This document shows, piece after piece, positions 26,524 to 36,397 of a stretch of DNA of 64,000 nt. The notes beneath the pieces are model-generated. The model was not told where the DNA came from. It saw nothing but the letters and a program-made list of their open reading frames with translations, and ran no database searches. Made by a program: the position numbers and the translations under genes. The DNA is from Agrobacterium tumefaciens. GTDB lineage: Bacteria; Pseudomonadota; Alphaproteobacteria; Rhizobiales; Rhizobiaceae. Within the stretch, counting starts at the first letter, position 1. Every line of letters begins with the position of its first letter. Where the stretch lies: NCBI RefSeq assembly GCF_000834635.1, contig NZ_JXQV01000012.1:248001-312000 (forward strand). Direction: 5' to 3'.

Positions 26524-27357
26524 ATGCTGTCCCGCTGCGCTGTTCTCAAAGCCCTGTGCCTTTCCGCCGCTGGCCTTTCTGGCGCTGGCCTAGTGCCGGG
26601 CGGGGCCAATGCCTCGCAGCATGTTTACGAGTGCACCTTCGTAACTTCGGTGGAAACCGGTGCCGTCATGACGCAGCAGGGCACGTGTGACAAGCGCGTG
26701 CCGCCGGGCGCGACGTTCAATATTCCCTTAGCGCTGATCGGCTATGATTCCGGCGTCTTGCTGGATGAGTTCAACCCCGTCTGGGACTGGCAAAAAGGCA
26801 TGGATGCCGCCCCGGCAGATCGCCGCAAGGTGGACCCCAGCGCCTGGCAGAAGAATGGCGTGAACTGGTACGGCACCGAGATCGCCAGCCGCCTCGGCCC
26901 GGAAAAGTTTTTAAGCTACGTGAAGCGGCTGGGCTTTGGCACCACCAGCACGGCGGGCGCACCCGGCACAACGCCGAAGGGCATGGCCGCTTGGATGGGT
27001 GGCGCGCTGCAGATCTCGCCGGTCGAGCAAGTGGGTTTCCTGCGCCGCCTGATGGGCAACAATCTTCCCTTCGCCCGCGATGCGCAAAACAAGACCCGCG
27101 CCATCATGCCGGTGTTCGATGCCGCAGAAGCCTGGAGCGTGCACGGCACCTCAGGCATGGGAAACCTCAACGGCGATGATGGCAAGCCAGACCCGCAGCG
27201 CCCCTTTGGCTGGTTCGTGGGCTGGGCAGAACGCGAAGGCCAACACATCGTCTTCGCTCGCCTGCGCATCAACGACAAACCATCTGACGCCCCCATGGGG
27301 CAGGTGGTGCGCGATGAATTTCTTCGCGATATCGCAAGGGTTTCCGTGCGCCGGTGA
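26524..27357 (+). CDS. Class D beta-lactamase-like protein lacking the catalytic SxxK
   Basis: A 277-residue exported protein with a signal peptide (about 1-30). The fold markers of class D beta-lactamases are present: [36 protein letters not shown] and [19 protein letters not shown]. The catalytic motif is not. Where active enzymes have Ser-Thr-Phe-Lys, this protein has Ala63-Thr-Phe-Asn66. The Lys-Thr-Gly box appears as Thr-Ser-Gly (HGTSGMG), and Tyr-Gly-Asn as Phe-Gly-Thr. It therefore should not hydrolyse beta-lactams by the usual acyl-enzyme route and may be a binding or sensor protein. The reading frame is intact, so it is not simply decayed. An open GC-rich gene between YcgN and DUF2799. 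Confidence 0.78.
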   Translation: MLSRCAVLKALCLSAAGLSGAGLVPGGANASQHVYECTFVTSVETGAVMTQQGTCDKRVPPGATFNIPLALIGYDSGVLLDEFNPVWDWQKGMDAAPADRRKVDPSAWQKNGVNWYGTEIASRLGPEKFLSYVKRLGFGTTSTAGAPGTTPKGMAAWMGGALQISPVEQVGFLRRLMGNNLPFARDAQNKTRAIMPVFDAAEAWSVHGTSGMGNLNGDDGKPDPQRPFGWFVGWAEREGQHIVFARLRINDKPSDAPMGQVVRDEFLRDIARVSVRR

Positions 27358-27382
27358 GGGTGCACGGCCCCATATGTTACGA

Positions 27383-28000
27383 TTAATAACGCGCTGGTGC
27401 CATCGGTACCCCGGAGGTCTGGCGGAAGTAGCCTAGGTCGCGTTCGGCTTCGCTCAGATCATAGCCGAGGTCGTCGGCCTCGCGGCGCGCGCGGCTGCGG
27501 TCTCGTTCAAAGTCGTCGATGCGGTCGCGCAGGTTGCGGCGGTCTTTGTCCTCAGCCTTTTTCAGCTCTTCGGAGAGCCGGTTGGCTTCCGATTCCCGTG
27601 AAAGGACATCGGACCTCAAAGAATCGATGCGGGAGCGCAGATCATAGACCCGCTTGCCGAGGCTATACCCGCGCACAAATCCCGGTTCCATCTCCGGTGG
27701 GCAGACATTGTTATAGGCACCGCCGGATTCTCCATGGGAAGCACCGCTCAGGGGCGTGCAGAAGCGTTTGATGCCGGTCTGATAGCCCTGATACCATTGG
27801 GTCTGGTTCGGTGTTGCGCCGCTCTTGGAGCAGGATTTGACATGGTCGGCAAAGCGGCTCTGTGGATTATAACCGGCTGCGCCATCCGTATCACCCACCA
27901 CGCCCCAGTCAGCCACGCGGCACTCTTCCTTGGACATGGTGCCGCATGAGGCAAGCGTCGTGATGACAGCCGCCAGGCCGATGAATGGCAAGAAACGCAT
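27383..28000 (-). CDS. DUF2799 family lipoprotein with coiled coil
   Basis: A 205-residue protein. A lipoprotein signal (MRFLPFIGLAAVITTLASCG) places Cys at the lipobox. The DUF2799 region has ECRVADWGVVGDTDGAAGY, RFADHVKSCSKSG and QWYQGYQTGIKRFCTP. The last 90 residues are charged heptads (LRSRIDSLRSDVLSRESEAN onward), probably a coiled coil. It is likely outer-membrane anchored with the coil in the periplasm. The function is not known. It is convergent with the class D homologue. Confidence 0.8.
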   Translation of the reverse strand: MRFLPFIGLAAVITTLASCGTMSKEECRVADWGVVGDTDGAAGYNPQSRFADHVKSCSKSGATPNQTQWYQGYQTGIKRFCTPLSGASHGESGGAYNNVCPPEMEPGFVRGYSLGKRVYDLRSRIDSLRSDVLSRESEANRLSEELKKAEDKDRRNLRDRIDDFERDRSRARREADDLGYDLSEAERDLGYFRQTSGVPMAPARY

Positions 28001-28183
28001 AGATACCCCCGATGAACAGCCCCTTTGTTTTAAAGCATAGTTAATATTTATATTCCAGATCGACTGGGTGTATTTGTATCATTTTTCATGACCCTGCTGA
28101 TATCCATCATCGAGCATAAGTAATAAAGGATATACTTAAAAGTCGCGCGCAGCGGAGGCGGTAGGCTAAAAGCCTGATAGCTC

Positions 28184-28214
28184 TTGACCTTCCCATGATG
28201 GGAAGCATTACATG
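28184..28214 (+). promoter_or_regulatory. CueR-type operator/promoter of the copper operon
   Basis: A -35 TTGACC at 28184-28189 and -10-like TACATG at 28209-28214 are 19 bases apart, the stretched spacing of MerR-family promoters. Between them a perfect dyad, CTTCCCATGATGGGAAG (28189-28205), matches the CueR/HmrR operator form. The copA start codon follows at 28237. The encoded CueR should untwist this promoter when bound to Cu(I). Confidence 0.88.
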
Positions 28215-28236
28215 GGTCTGTGAAAGGGGAAATCCC

Positions 28237-30738
28237 ATGAACGAGACCATCAAGATAAACGTCGATACTGGCACCCATTCAGGCACTCAGGCAGAGCCGC
28301 TTTCCATCGCTGTCGAAGGCATGACCTGCGCGTCCTGTGTGCGGCGGGTGGAGCTGGCGGCTGCCAAGGTGCCGGGGGTGGCGGCAAGTTCAGTGAACTT
28401 TGCGACGAAGCGGCTGACGGTGGAACCGGCGGATGGATTTTCAGCGACGACGCTGGCCGCTGCCGTCAGAAAGATCGGCTATGAGGTTGCGCCCCGGAGC
28501 ATTGAATTTACCGCCAAAGGCCTGAAAACTGATGATGCCGAGCGTTTGCAGGCCGTTCTGGATTCTGTTGCCACCACGGTCAGCGTTGTCGTGAATGCCG
28601 AGAACGGTGACGTGACTGTGGACACCATGGGCGGTGACCGGCAGCGTGAGGCGCTGGTGGAAACCGCAAGGCTCGCCGGTTTTGCGCTGAAGGCCCCCGG
28701 TTCCGGTGCCGCTCAGACCTCCCAAGTCCAAGACCACGGGCAGGATGATGAGGCGTGGTTGAAGCGCGACGTGATCCTGTCCGCCATTCTCACCGCACCG
28801 CTCTTCGTGCTGGAAATGGGCGGGCATGTATACGCGCCCATGCACCACTGGCTGATGGGCGTCATCGAAACGCAGACGCTCTATTATCTCTATTTCGCGC
28901 TGACCACGGTTATCATTTTCGTCCCCGGCTGGCGCTTTCTGAAATCGGGTTTTCCGGCCCTTGCCCATGGCGCGCCAGAGATGAATTCGCTGGTGGCGCT
29001 GGGTGTGAGTGCCGCCTATCTCTATTCGCTGGTCACCACATTTGCGCCGGGCTTGCTGCCGGACAATGCCCGGCATGTCTATTACGAAGCCGCTGCCGTC
29101 GTCGTGACGCTGATCCTCATCGGGCGGCTGCTGGAGGCGCGTGCCAGCGGCAAGACCGGCGATGCCATCAGCAAGCTCACGGGCCTTCAGGCCAAGACAG
29201 CGCGGGTCGAGCGCGGCGGCGCAATGCTTGATGTTGCAACGGATGAGGTCGTCGTCGGCGATATCATCATCATCCGCCCCGGTGAGCGGTTGCCGGTTGA
29301 TGGCGAGGTGGTGCAGGGCGCATCCTTTGTCGATGAATCGATGATTTCAGGCGAGCCGGTGCCGGTGGAAAAGACCGTCGGCCATGCCGTGACGGGCGGC
29401 ACCATCAATGGCAATGGAGCGCTGAAATTCCGGGCCACCAAGGTGGGCGCAGATACGATGCTGGCGCAGATCATCCGCCTTGTGGAGCAGGCACAGGGCG
29501 CGAAACTGCCCATCCAGCTGGCGGTGGACCGGGTCACCGCGCTGTTCGTGCCCGGGGTGATGGCCATTGCCGTGCTGACCTTCATCATCTGGGCCATGTT
29601 CGGGCCGCAGCCTGCCTATACCTATGCCCTCATCAATGCAGTCGCCGTTCTCATCATCGCTTGCCCCTGCGCCATGGGGTTGGCCACACCAACATCCATC
29701 ATGGTCGGCACGGGCAGGGCCGCGCAACTGGGCGTTCTGTTTCGCAAGGGCGAGGCGCTGCAAGCCCTGAGATCCGTCAAAATCGTCGTGGTGGACAAAA
29801 CGGGCACGCTGACCAAGGGCAAGCCTGAACTGACCGATCTGGAACCGGTGGAAGGCTTCGAGCCTGCGCATATTCTGAGGCTGGTGGCTGCGGTGGAAAG
29901 CCGTTCCGAACATCCGATTGCTGAGGCCATCGTGCGGGCAGCGGCGGCTTTGCCCGATAACCCACCCACCATGACCGACTTTGAAAACCTGCCCGGCTAC
30001 GGCATTTCCGCCACTGTGGACGGTCGCAAGGTCCATGTCGGGGCAGACAGGTTCATGGTAAAGCTCGGCCTTTCCGTTGATGCATTTGCGGATACCGCGC
30101 AGCGATTGGGTGACGAGGGCAAGACGCCGCTTTATGCCGCCATTGATGGGAAGCTTGCAGCCGTTCTGGCTGTGGCCGATCCGCTGAAACCTTCGAGCGC
30201 CAAAGCCATCAAGGCCTTGAAATCCATGGGCATTGAGGTCGCCATGGTGACGGGTGACAATGAGCGCACGGCAAAAGCCATTGGCAGGCAGGTGGGGATT
30301 GATCACGTGATCGCGCAAGTGCTGCCGGAGGGCAAGGTGAAGGCTATCAAGGACCTGCGAAAAGGCCGGGGCACGATCGCCTTCGTGGGAGATGGCATCA
30401 ATGATGCCCCGGCACTGGCTGAGGCTGACGTGGGCATGGCCATCGGCACCGGCACGGATGTTGCCATTGAAAGTGCTGACGTGGTGTTGGTGGGCGGTGA
30501 TCTCATGGGTGCGGTGCATGGCATCGAGATGAGCCGCGCCACCATGCGCAACATCGCCCAAAACCTGTTCTGGGCCTTCGGTTATAATGTGGCGCTGATA
30601 CCAGTGGCGGCGGGTGCGCTTTACCCGGCCTTCGGAATCATGCTGTCTCCCATGATCGGGGCAGGCGCCATGGCGCTGTCTTCGGTGTTTGTGGTCGGGA
30701 ATGCCTTGCGGCTGAAAACGGTGAGGGTTTCGTCATGA
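28237..30738 (+). CDS. copA: Copper-exporting P1B-type ATPase
   Basis: An 833-residue heavy-metal ATPase. The N-terminal metal-binding domain has [12 protein letters not shown] (Cys31, Cys34). A second HMA-like domain (about 95-155) has no CxxC. The transport motif is CPC (476-478), the phosphorylation site DKTGT (Asp520), and [15 protein letters not shown] and [10 protein letters not shown] are all present. It pumps Cu(I) out across the inner membrane. AAAGGGGAAA precedes the ATG. It shares four bases with cueR and is controlled by the CueR dyad just upstream. It is called actP in some rhizobia. Confidence 0.93.
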   Translation: MNETIKINVDTGTHSGTQAEPLSIAVEGMTCASCVRRVELAAAKVPGVAASSVNFATKRLTVEPADGFSATTLAAAVRKIGYEVAPRSIEFTAKGLKTDDAERLQAVLDSVATTVSVVVNAENGDVTVDTMGGDRQREALVETARLAGFALKAPGSGAAQTSQVQDHGQDDEAWLKRDVILSAILTAPLFVLEMGGHVYAPMHHWLMGVIETQTLYYLYFALTTVIIFVPGWRFLKSGFPALAHGAPEMNSLVALGVSAAYLYSLVTTFAPGLLPDNARHVYYEAAAVVVTLILIGRLLEARASGKTGDAISKLTGLQAKTARVERGGAMLDVATDEVVVGDIIIIRPGERLPVDGEVVQGASFVDESMISGEPVPVEKTVGHAVTGGTINGNGALKFRATKVGADTMLAQIIRLVEQAQGAKLPIQLAVDRVTALFVPGVMAIAVLTFIIWAMFGPQPAYTYALINAVAVLIIACPCAMGLATPTSIMVGTGRAAQLGVLFRKGEALQALRSVKIVVVDKTGTLTKGKPELTDLEPVEGFEPAHILRLVAAVESRSEHPIAEAIVRAAAALPDNPPTMTDFENLPGYGISATVDGRKVHVGADRFMVKLGLSVDAFADTAQRLGDEGKTPLYAAIDGKLAAVLAVADPLKPSSAKAIKALKSMGIEVAMVTGDNERTAKAIGRQVGIDHVIAQVLPEGKVKAIKDLRKGRGTIAFVGDGINDAPALAEADVGMAIGTGTDVAIESADVVLVGGDLMGAVHGIEMSRATMRNIAQNLFWAFGYNVALIPVAAGALYPAFGIMLSPMIGAGAMALSSVFVVGNALRLKTVRVSS

Positions 30739-31145
30739 ACATCGGTCAGGCTTCGGAAGCATCAGGCGTATCGGCAAAGATGATCCGCTATTACGAGCAG
30801 ATCGGCCTCATTACGCCACCAGCCAGAACCGGTAATAATTACCGCACCTATGGCGCAGAGGAAGTGCATACGCTGCGCTTCATCAAGCGGTCGCGCACGC
30901 TGGGGTTTTCGCTGGAAGAGACGCAGACATTGCTGGCGCTGTGGCAGGACAAGACCCGCGAAAGCAGCGCCGTGAAAGACATAGCCACCGCCCACATAGC
31001 CGATCTCGAGCGCAAGATCACTGAGATGAAAAGCATGGTGAAAACGCTCTCCCACCTTGCCCATTGCTGCGGCGGCGACCACAGGCCCGATTGCCCCATC
31101 CTGGATGATCTCGCGGGCATCGATGTGGCCGATACAACAATATGA
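30735..31145 (+). CDS. cueR: MerR-family copper-responsive regulator CueR/HmrR
   Basis: A 136-residue MerR-type activator. The N-terminal winged HTH starts [23 protein letters not shown] dimerisation helix follows, and the C-terminal metal loop is [13 protein letters not shown] with Cys112 and Cys120, the spacing of Cu(I)-sensing CueR. It should activate the dyad promoter before copA. The start overlaps the copA stop by four bases and copZ follows, so sensor, pump and chaperone form one operon. Confidence 0.92.
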   Translation: MNIGQASEASGVSAKMIRYYEQIGLITPPARTGNNYRTYGAEEVHTLRFIKRSRTLGFSLEETQTLLALWQDKTRESSAVKDIATAHIADLERKITEMKSMVKTLSHLAHCCGGDHRPDCPILDDLAGIDVADTTI

Positions 31146-31162
31146 AAAGAAAGGAAAATCCC

Positions 31163-31363
31163 ATGACCACGACGACATTCACGGTGCCTGACATGACCTG
31201 CGCCCATTGCGAGAAAACCATTCGCGGCGCGGTATCAGACGCACTTCCCGGCGCGGATGTCACCATCGATCTGGCGGCGCACAGCGTGACCATTGATGGT
31301 GATGCTGCAAAGGCGGAAGAAGCCATGCGCGAGGCGGGATACAGCCCGGAACGTGCGGGCTGA
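31163..31363 (+). CDS. copZ: Copper chaperone CopZ-like HMA protein
   Basis: A 66-residue heavy-metal-associated domain, start MTTTTFTVPDM, with metal site MTCAHCEKT (TCxxC) near residue 12. It should carry Cu(I) to CopA in the cytoplasm. AAAGGAAAA before 31163 supports that ATG over the upstream one at 31142. It closes the copper operon and is followed by a strong hairpin. Confidence 0.9.
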   Translation: MTTTTFTVPDMTCAHCEKTIRGAVSDALPGADVTIDLAAHSVTIDGDAAKAEEAMREAGYSPERAG

Positions 31364-31366
31364 GCA

Positions 31367-31412
31367 CATCAAAAGGCCGGGTTGTCTCAATGACAGACCC
31401 GGCCTTTTGATG
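31367..31412. terminator. Bidirectional terminator after the copper operon
   Basis: CATCAAAAGGCCGGGT and ACCCGGCCTTTTGATG form a perfect 16-base stem, with an inner TGTC/GACA pair in the loop. A-run and T-run flanks serve copZ (plus) and the convergent small acidic gene (minus). Confidence 0.92.
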
Positions 31413-31429
31413 AGTTGAAACGCCTCAGA

Positions 31430-31678
31430 TCAAACGTCGTCGAACGCGCCACCTTCGCGGGAAGGATTGCGATCGATCACGCGCTCTTCCTCATCGTCGG
31501 GAAGCGCTTCGTCGCTTTCCTGATAAGGGTCGTCTTCGCTCTCAGCTTCCTCTTCCATCAGTTCATGCTCGAACTGCTGGGGGATTTCGCCCTTCGCGGG
31601 AAGGTCATCAATATCGAGTTCGACCATATCCTGATCGAAAGCATCTTCACCTGTCGAAATCTTATCGCGCGGATCCAT
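31430..31678 (-). CDS. Small highly acidic protein of unknown function
   Basis: An 82-residue protein with about a third Asp and Glu. It begins MDPRDKISTGEDAFDQDMVE, has a central EHELMEEEAESEDD stretch and ends FDDV. No domain is recognised; it is probably soluble and disordered. CAGGAAAC lies before the ATG. It ends at the bidirectional terminator. A 57-codon membrane protein gene lies 28 bases upstream on the same strand, so the two are likely co-transcribed. Confidence 0.7.
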   Translation of the reverse strand: MDPRDKISTGEDAFDQDMVELDIDDLPAKGEIPQQFEHELMEEEAESEDDPYQESDEALPDDEEERVIDRNPSREGGAFDDV

Positions 31679-31706
31679 AATGTGTTTCCTGCCTGATTTA
31701 TGAGTT

Positions 31707-31880
31707 TTAAGAGGATTGGGTGGTCATGATGGCGATCATCGAGAGGTAGATGACGAAGGCCATGATGGAGAAGCCAGAGAGCGCGAGGATGATCCCGCGA
31801 CCGGCCTTTTTCTTCGTGCCCTTGTCCTCTCCCGCTTCGCTGGACGCCAGAATAGGGTCTCTCTCTTCAATTTTGGACAT
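31707..31880 (-). CDS. 57-residue single-pass membrane protein
   Basis: A short frame reading MSKIEERDPILASSEAGEDK, then a Lys-rich GTKKKAGRG. One transmembrane helix follows (about residues 30-50, ILALSGFSIMAFVIYLSMIA), with end IMTTQSS. AGGAGAA precedes the ATG at 31880. The layout of an acidic head, positive stop and one helix is that of a real small inner-membrane protein. The function is unknown. Confidence 0.65.
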   Translation of the reverse strand: MSKIEERDPILASSEAGEDKGTKKKAGRGIILALSGFSIMAFVIYLSMIAIMTTQSS

Positions 31881-31942
31881 AGGGTTCTCCTGATATATTG
31901 CTTATCAAGAGAACGGGCCAAAGGTGCGAAGGTTCCTGAGGG

Positions 31943-33658
31943 CTACTGTTTCAGCATCCATGTCGTCGCGTGGGAAACCGCGCCTTGAGCGGCTTTCAGG
32001 CGGGCAGAGCGCACCGGCTCGAAACTGTCTATGCGCTTGGTGCCGACGAAGCGGCCATGATCGGCAAAGACCTCGATGGAGCCATAATCCACGAAAATGC
32101 GCAGGCGGAACGGGCGCGCGCCCTCTGAAATATAGCGCGGCGTCGGCCCTTCGCGATCGTCCTCATAGCGTATCCAGAGGCCGGTTTCATCGCAGACGAC
32201 ACCCAGCTTGACGGTCGGGTGGTCCAGTTCCAGATCGAAGGGCAGGCCGGGCTTTTCCAGCTCGAACAGAATTTCGAATGCGCCATTCGGAAACTCGACA
32301 GTGTCGCCAGCGGCAAGCCGGGTGCGGTCCAGAATGCGATGGCGCAGGCTTTCCGCAGCGCCGATCGGCGGTGTCAGAAGCGCGCCGTTGGAGAAGATCA
32401 TGCGGCGCGGCAAGGTCATGGCGGTAGGAAAATCGATCTCCGGCGTTGCATCCGCCCAGTTTGCCAGCCAGCCGATGCCGACAATGGTATCGCCATCCAG
32501 AAACGCCTGGAAGGCATAATTGTCCGTGCCGAAATCCAGCTCCTGCCCAAATTCCTTGACGAAAGTCTTGCCATCGAACCAGCCGACGTCAGCCATAGCA
32601 AGGTTCTTGCGGCCGGTGGCTGCGTCTTCCGAATGCATCAGGCCATAGACCAGCACCCAGCGGGTGGAGCGGGAATTAGCCGGGCCATCCAGCGGCAGCA
32701 GGCAGGGGCATTCCACAGCCGTCGTCTTGTAGCGCGTTTCCACCCACAGCTTGCCGACATAGGTCCAGCCGGATGCCGCCGTGGGGTCTTGCGTCTCATA
32801 AAGCAGAATAACGCCGCCGCCATCGCTCTGGCTGCCCAGGAGCATTTTCCATAGGCCATCCGGTCCCCGGAAAACGTAAGGATCGCGGAAGTCAGGTGTC
32901 AGCCCCTGCCCATCCGGGCGGTTGCCGAGGATGACCTCCGCCTGTCCGGCCATGATGAGATCGGACGAGGTGGCGGTCAGCTGGATCTGCTGTTCAGGGG
33001 TTCTGTCCTGCACCTGCTCGGTAAAGAACACGCGGATACCTGTGCCTTCCACCAGCGGAATGGTCGAGCCGGAATAGGCCCCGCCGCGCTTGTCTGGCCG
33101 TGTCGTGAGTTCCTCAGATGGGAAAAGAAAGATCGGCAGATGCCGCCAGCGCAGATAATCCGATGAAACCGCGTGGCCCCAATGCATGGTGTTCCAGCGC
33201 AGCCCGTGGGAGTAATGCTGGTAAAAGAGGTGAGGGCGGCCCTCGAAACGGCCAAAGCCATTGGGGTCGTTCATCCAACCGAAGGGCGGGCGGAAGTGGT
33301 AGCTGTCCGGCAGTTCCGGTGCGGCGTTATCTGGCTTGGTGTGGACAACGGTGATGCCCGTTTCCAGCACATCGGAGGCAATGAACCAGTAGATAACGGA
33401 CACAGCGGTGGTCACCGTGTCGTAGCTCATCTCAATACGCCCACCGCCAAAGACCTGGTAGATGCGGAAATTATACTCATCCACATTGGTGGATGAGACC
33501 TCTCCGAACTTGCCATTATGGTTGGAGAATGACACCGCCCCCGGCTCATCGGCCTTCTTCGCCTTCAGCCAGACATGGATAGTGGCGTTGACCGGCAGAT
33601 CGGTTTGTATGGTGCGCACAGCGCTCTCGACCTCAACGGGCAATGCGATGTCATTCAT
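31943..33658 (-). CDS. Glycoside hydrolase family 32 (levanase/invertase-type)
   Basis: A 571-residue GH32 enzyme. An N-terminal extension of about 115 residues precedes the five-bladed propeller. Catalytic motifs are WMNDPNG (nucleophile Asp131), FRDPYV (Asp259) and VECPCL (acid/base Glu316). A C-terminal beta-sandwich has FRLRIFVDYGSIEVFADHGR. It should hydrolyse beta-fructosides such as sucrose, inulin or levan. No signal peptide is visible, so the enzyme may act inside the cell or leave by another route. It stands alone, without sugar transport genes nearby. Confidence 0.9.
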   Translation of the reverse strand: MNDIALPVEVESAVRTIQTDLPVNATIHVWLKAKKADEPGAVSFSNHNGKFGEVSSTNVDEYNFRIYQVFGGGRIEMSYDTVTTAVSVIYWFIASDVLETGITVVHTKPDNAAPELPDSYHFRPPFGWMNDPNGFGRFEGRPHLFYQHYSHGLRWNTMHWGHAVSSDYLRWRHLPIFLFPSEELTTRPDKRGGAYSGSTIPLVEGTGIRVFFTEQVQDRTPEQQIQLTATSSDLIMAGQAEVILGNRPDGQGLTPDFRDPYVFRGPDGLWKMLLGSQSDGGGVILLYETQDPTAASGWTYVGKLWVETRYKTTAVECPCLLPLDGPANSRSTRWVLVYGLMHSEDAATGRKNLAMADVGWFDGKTFVKEFGQELDFGTDNYAFQAFLDGDTIVGIGWLANWADATPEIDFPTAMTLPRRMIFSNGALLTPPIGAAESLRHRILDRTRLAAGDTVEFPNGAFEILFELEKPGLPFDLELDHPTVKLGVVCDETGLWIRYEDDREGPTPRYISEGARPFRLRIFVDYGSIEVFADHGRFVGTKRIDSFEPVRSARLKAAQGAVSHATTWMLKQ

Positions 33659-33844
33659 TCCACTATCCTTTCATCTCTATGGTTGCACAGCATAGGAACG
33701 AAAGTGGCAGGTTAAAGTTCAGCTGCTTTATCGTTCGTCGATGAGCAAAGAAGCACCGATTCATCCTTCAGCCATTCACAAAGACAACTCGTTTTGGTCT
33801 AACAGATGCCGCAGCGGTGGCCGGGAAAAGAGTGAGGGCAGGTG

Positions 33845-34417
33845 ATGCGGGAGATCAGGTACGTATTCGAGAAGCGGGATTTCGTTGCTCTGACCCGTGC
33901 CTTGGTGCGCCCGTCTTTATTGACCACTGTGTTCAGGCTATTTTTTGCGGTGATCATTGCTGCGAACCCCCTCATCGTTATGGTGTTGAGAGGCGCTGAA
34001 AATGTGTCGCCTGAATATTTAGAGATCTACACAAGATATCTGCCACTCTGGTTTCTGCCACTCTTTTTCGCTCTTTTTGGCACGCAAGTCGCAGGTTTGG
34101 CGGCGGCTTATGTCTTCAAGAGGAACGCGTCTGCAAACAAGGAAATTGTTGTGGAGTTGCAGGAGAATTTCATTCTCGCGCGCTCCGAAGACATCAGGAG
34201 CGAAGTATCCTGGAAGTCGGTCGTCAAGGTCATCGAGACCGACAGGCATTTATTGCTTGCGTTGTCCAAGCGTGAGGCGCTGACACTGCCTAAGCGCGCC
34301 GTTGCGTCGGAGGACGAGATTGCCGACGTCATGCACTTCGTTTCTTCCCATGTCAGCCCGCAGACGCCAATCGTCAAATACAGGGGCTTGCGGACAATCG
34401 ATATGAGATCAGTCTAA
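33845..34417 (+). CDS. YcxB-like membrane protein
   Basis: A 190-residue protein. Two hydrophobic segments (about residues 26-50 and 64-90, FFAVIIAANPLIVMVL and PLWFLPLFFALFGTQVAGLA) precede a cytoplasmic domain. That domain contains VELQENFILARSEDIRSEVS and WKSVVKVIETDRHLLLAL, a pattern seen in YcxB-like proteins. The function is unknown. A GTG directly precedes the chosen ATG. Base composition is less GC-rich than that of the neighbours. Confidence 0.6.
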   Translation: MREIRYVFEKRDFVALTRALVRPSLLTTVFRLFFAVIIAANPLIVMVLRGAENVSPEYLEIYTRYLPLWFLPLFFALFGTQVAGLAAAYVFKRNASANKEIVVELQENFILARSEDIRSEVSWKSVVKVIETDRHLLLALSKREALTLPKRAVASEDEIADVMHFVSSHVSPQTPIVKYRGLRTIDMRSV

Positions 34418-34559
34418 CCACTCTCGCAGTTGGTGCGGCGCATCCCATCATCCCTAAGCATCTCAGGGCCGATGGCGATGTTTTCACAATGGCGCAGGTC
34501 TGGTGCATTCCCGCTCACTAAAGAAACGCTCTCAGGTGAAATGCAGTCCTCAGATGTGC

Positions 34560-34605
34560 ACACGGCCCCTGCTGGCCCCGGCGAACCGGGCAGCAGGGGC
34601 CGTGT
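34560..34605 (-). terminator. Long hairpin terminator after the di-heme cytochrome gene
   Basis: ACACGGCCCCTGCTG and CAGCAGGGGCCGTGT form a perfect 15-base stem, and an inner CCCGG-CGAA-CCGGG stem caps it. It begins 13 bases past the stop codon at 34619. There is no clear T-run, so it may also protect the mRNA end. Confidence 0.75.
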
Positions 34606-34618
34606 CGGTCCGCCGCGC

Positions 34619-36397
34619 TTAAAGGGTCTTCAAATATTCCAGAAGGGCATGCTTTTCCGCATCTGGTAGCGTGGTGCCGAATTCGTGGCCGCAGCGGCTG
34701 TTGCCGGAATTGCGGTTTTCACAGCCTGTGGTCACGGTGGTGGATGTGAGGCCGCTTTGGGCTGCGGCAAGGCCAACCTTTTCAATATCGTAGTCACGGC
34801 CAACATTGAATTGCGCAGGGCGCTCTGCGGCTGGTTTGAGCAGGTCTGCCAGCGTGGGAACGGAGCCGTTGTGCAGGTAAGGCGCGGTTGCCCAGATGCC
34901 CTGCAGGACGCGCGATTCATATTTGAAATCGGTCGATCCATTCGGCGCGGTCTTCTTCATGACCGTGCGGCCTTCGCCACGCGTTCTGGGGAAGGCTTCC
35001 TTCAGCTCCTGAATGCGCCCCGGCAGGCTCAGTTCGGGGATGCTAGAGCTCTTGGCTACGGCAGACGGAGCGGATGCCAGAAGCGACACAACATTCATGC
35101 GACCATCCAAAAGCATGCTGCCATAGTGCTGCAGAATGCTGCCGGACACGGCAACGGTCAGGATATCGATCGACGGTTCGGTCTTGCCGAGCTTGTCGTT
35201 TGCGAATGGAATGCGGGCACCCTGCATGACGCCGGTCGCGGCGGTCCAGTTCATGGTGTCATACTCACGGCTGTCAGTGCCGACATCCAGAATGGGGGTG
35301 GCCCATGTCTGGTTGAACAGGCGTGGTTTGCCCGGTTTGATGCCGTGACAATCTGCACAGCCATTGTTGCCGGAGCTGTTGAAGATGGCGGCGCCCTGTG
35401 CGGCCAACGTCTGATCAACCGGGAAGGGGTATTTTGGCGGGCCCATCTTCTGAATAAGCCCTTCAAGCGTGGAAAGCCCACTGAAATTGGTGGAGTTGCC
35501 GGTCAGATAATCATAACCGAGCAGGGACCATTTTTCCTTTTTCGGCGCGAATTCTCCGAACACGCCATAGACTTCGCCCACATTGCGGGCAAGGCCCAGA
35601 AGGTCACTGCCATTGGCAGCAAAACCCGGCCACTGGGTATAATCCTGAATGGAAGCATTCCACAGGAAGGGGTAGCGCACGGGCGCATCTGCCGGCTTGA
35701 TGTTGGCGACCATCAGATTGGAAGGCGGCGGGCCGATATCCAGCCCCGTCAGCCGGTTGAAGATCATGCCAACCGCATCCAGACGACCAACGCCCCAGCT
35801 TTCATGCGGAACGCCGTTGGCCACGATGGCATTGAAACGCTGCGTCCACAGCTGAAACTCCGTTTCCAGCCATGCGCGGCTGTTGAGGTCCTGATACTCC
35901 GTTCCCAGCACTTCGCGGGCAAAGGCCTCGTAAGCCGTCTTGTCATTGACGAGGGCCTGCGTGGCGTTATTGACGTCCACCAGAAGGCCGTGGAAATCCA
36001 CCAAGGCCGGTCCACCATCAATGCGGTATCGCGTGCCGGAGACAGCGATTTCGCGCGTATGACAGGCCGAACAGGTCATGCCGACCGTCTGCTGCGCGTC
36101 ATCACCGGTAACCGGAAAGCCTACGGGAAGGCCCATGGACGGGCCTTCCATGGGCAGGTATCCATAGCGGGCGAGACCATCGGCAAGAAAGCTCGTTCCA
36201 TCCGGATGCTTGAGCGCCTGCAGCCACGACAGCGCGATAAATCGCGAGCCCTGATCCTGCGTGTAGTACAGGTTTCGCGTGGTGGCGTTCCAGTTGTTGC
36301 CCTGATCGGTATAGACGATTTGCTGCGCCGTGACCGGCGCGGTGAGACAGAGCGAAAAGACGCCAGCCATCAATGTTGGTGAAAAACGGAATGTCAT
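34619..36397 (-). CDS. Periplasmic di-heme cytochrome c (peroxidase/RoxA-like)
   Basis: A 592-residue protein with a signal peptide (cleavage near Ala24, PVTAQ). Two heme c sites are CSACH (109-113) and CADCH (347-351). Later TAPYLHNGSVPTLADLL matches the C-terminal block shared by di-heme peroxidases and RoxA-like oxygenases. It should act in the periplasm and depends on the cytochrome c maturation system. The substrate is open: peroxide reduction or oxygenation of an organic compound are both possible. I used the ATG at 36397; a GTG five codons upstream is an alternative. Confidence 0.82.
   Translation of the reverse strand: MTFRFSPTLMAGVFSLCLTAPVTAQQIVYTDQGNNWNATTRNLYYTQDQGSRFIALSWLQALKHPDGTSFLADGLARYGYLPMEGPSMGLPVGFPVTGDDAQQTVGMTCSACHTREIAVSGTRYRIDGGPALVDFHGLLVDVNNATQALVNDKTAYEAFAREVLGTEYQDLNSRAWLETEFQLWTQRFNAIVANGVPHESWGVGRLDAVGMIFNRLTGLDIGPPPSNLMVANIKPADAPVRYPFLWNASIQDYTQWPGFAANGSDLLGLARNVGEVYGVFGEFAPKKEKWSLLGYDYLTGNSTNFSGLSTLEGLIQKMGPPKYPFPVDQTLAAQGAAIFNSSGNNGCADCHGIKPGKPRLFNQTWATPILDVGTDSREYDTMNWTAATGVMQGARIPFANDKLGKTEPSIDILTVAVSGSILQHYGSMLLDGRMNVVSLLASAPSAVAKSSSIPELSLPGRIQELKEAFPRTRGEGRTVMKKTAPNGSTDFKYESRVLQGIWATAPYLHNGSVPTLADLLKPAAERPAQFNVGRDYDIEKVGLAAAQSGLTSTTVTTGCENRNSGNSRCGHEFGTTLPDAEKHALLEYLKTL

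Noticed and set aside
34685-36382. 565-codon plus-strand frame opposite the di-heme cytochrome gene
   Set aside because: It is an open shadow in GC-rich DNA. It lacks family similarity and a ribosome site, while the minus strand has two CxxCH sites and a signal peptide.
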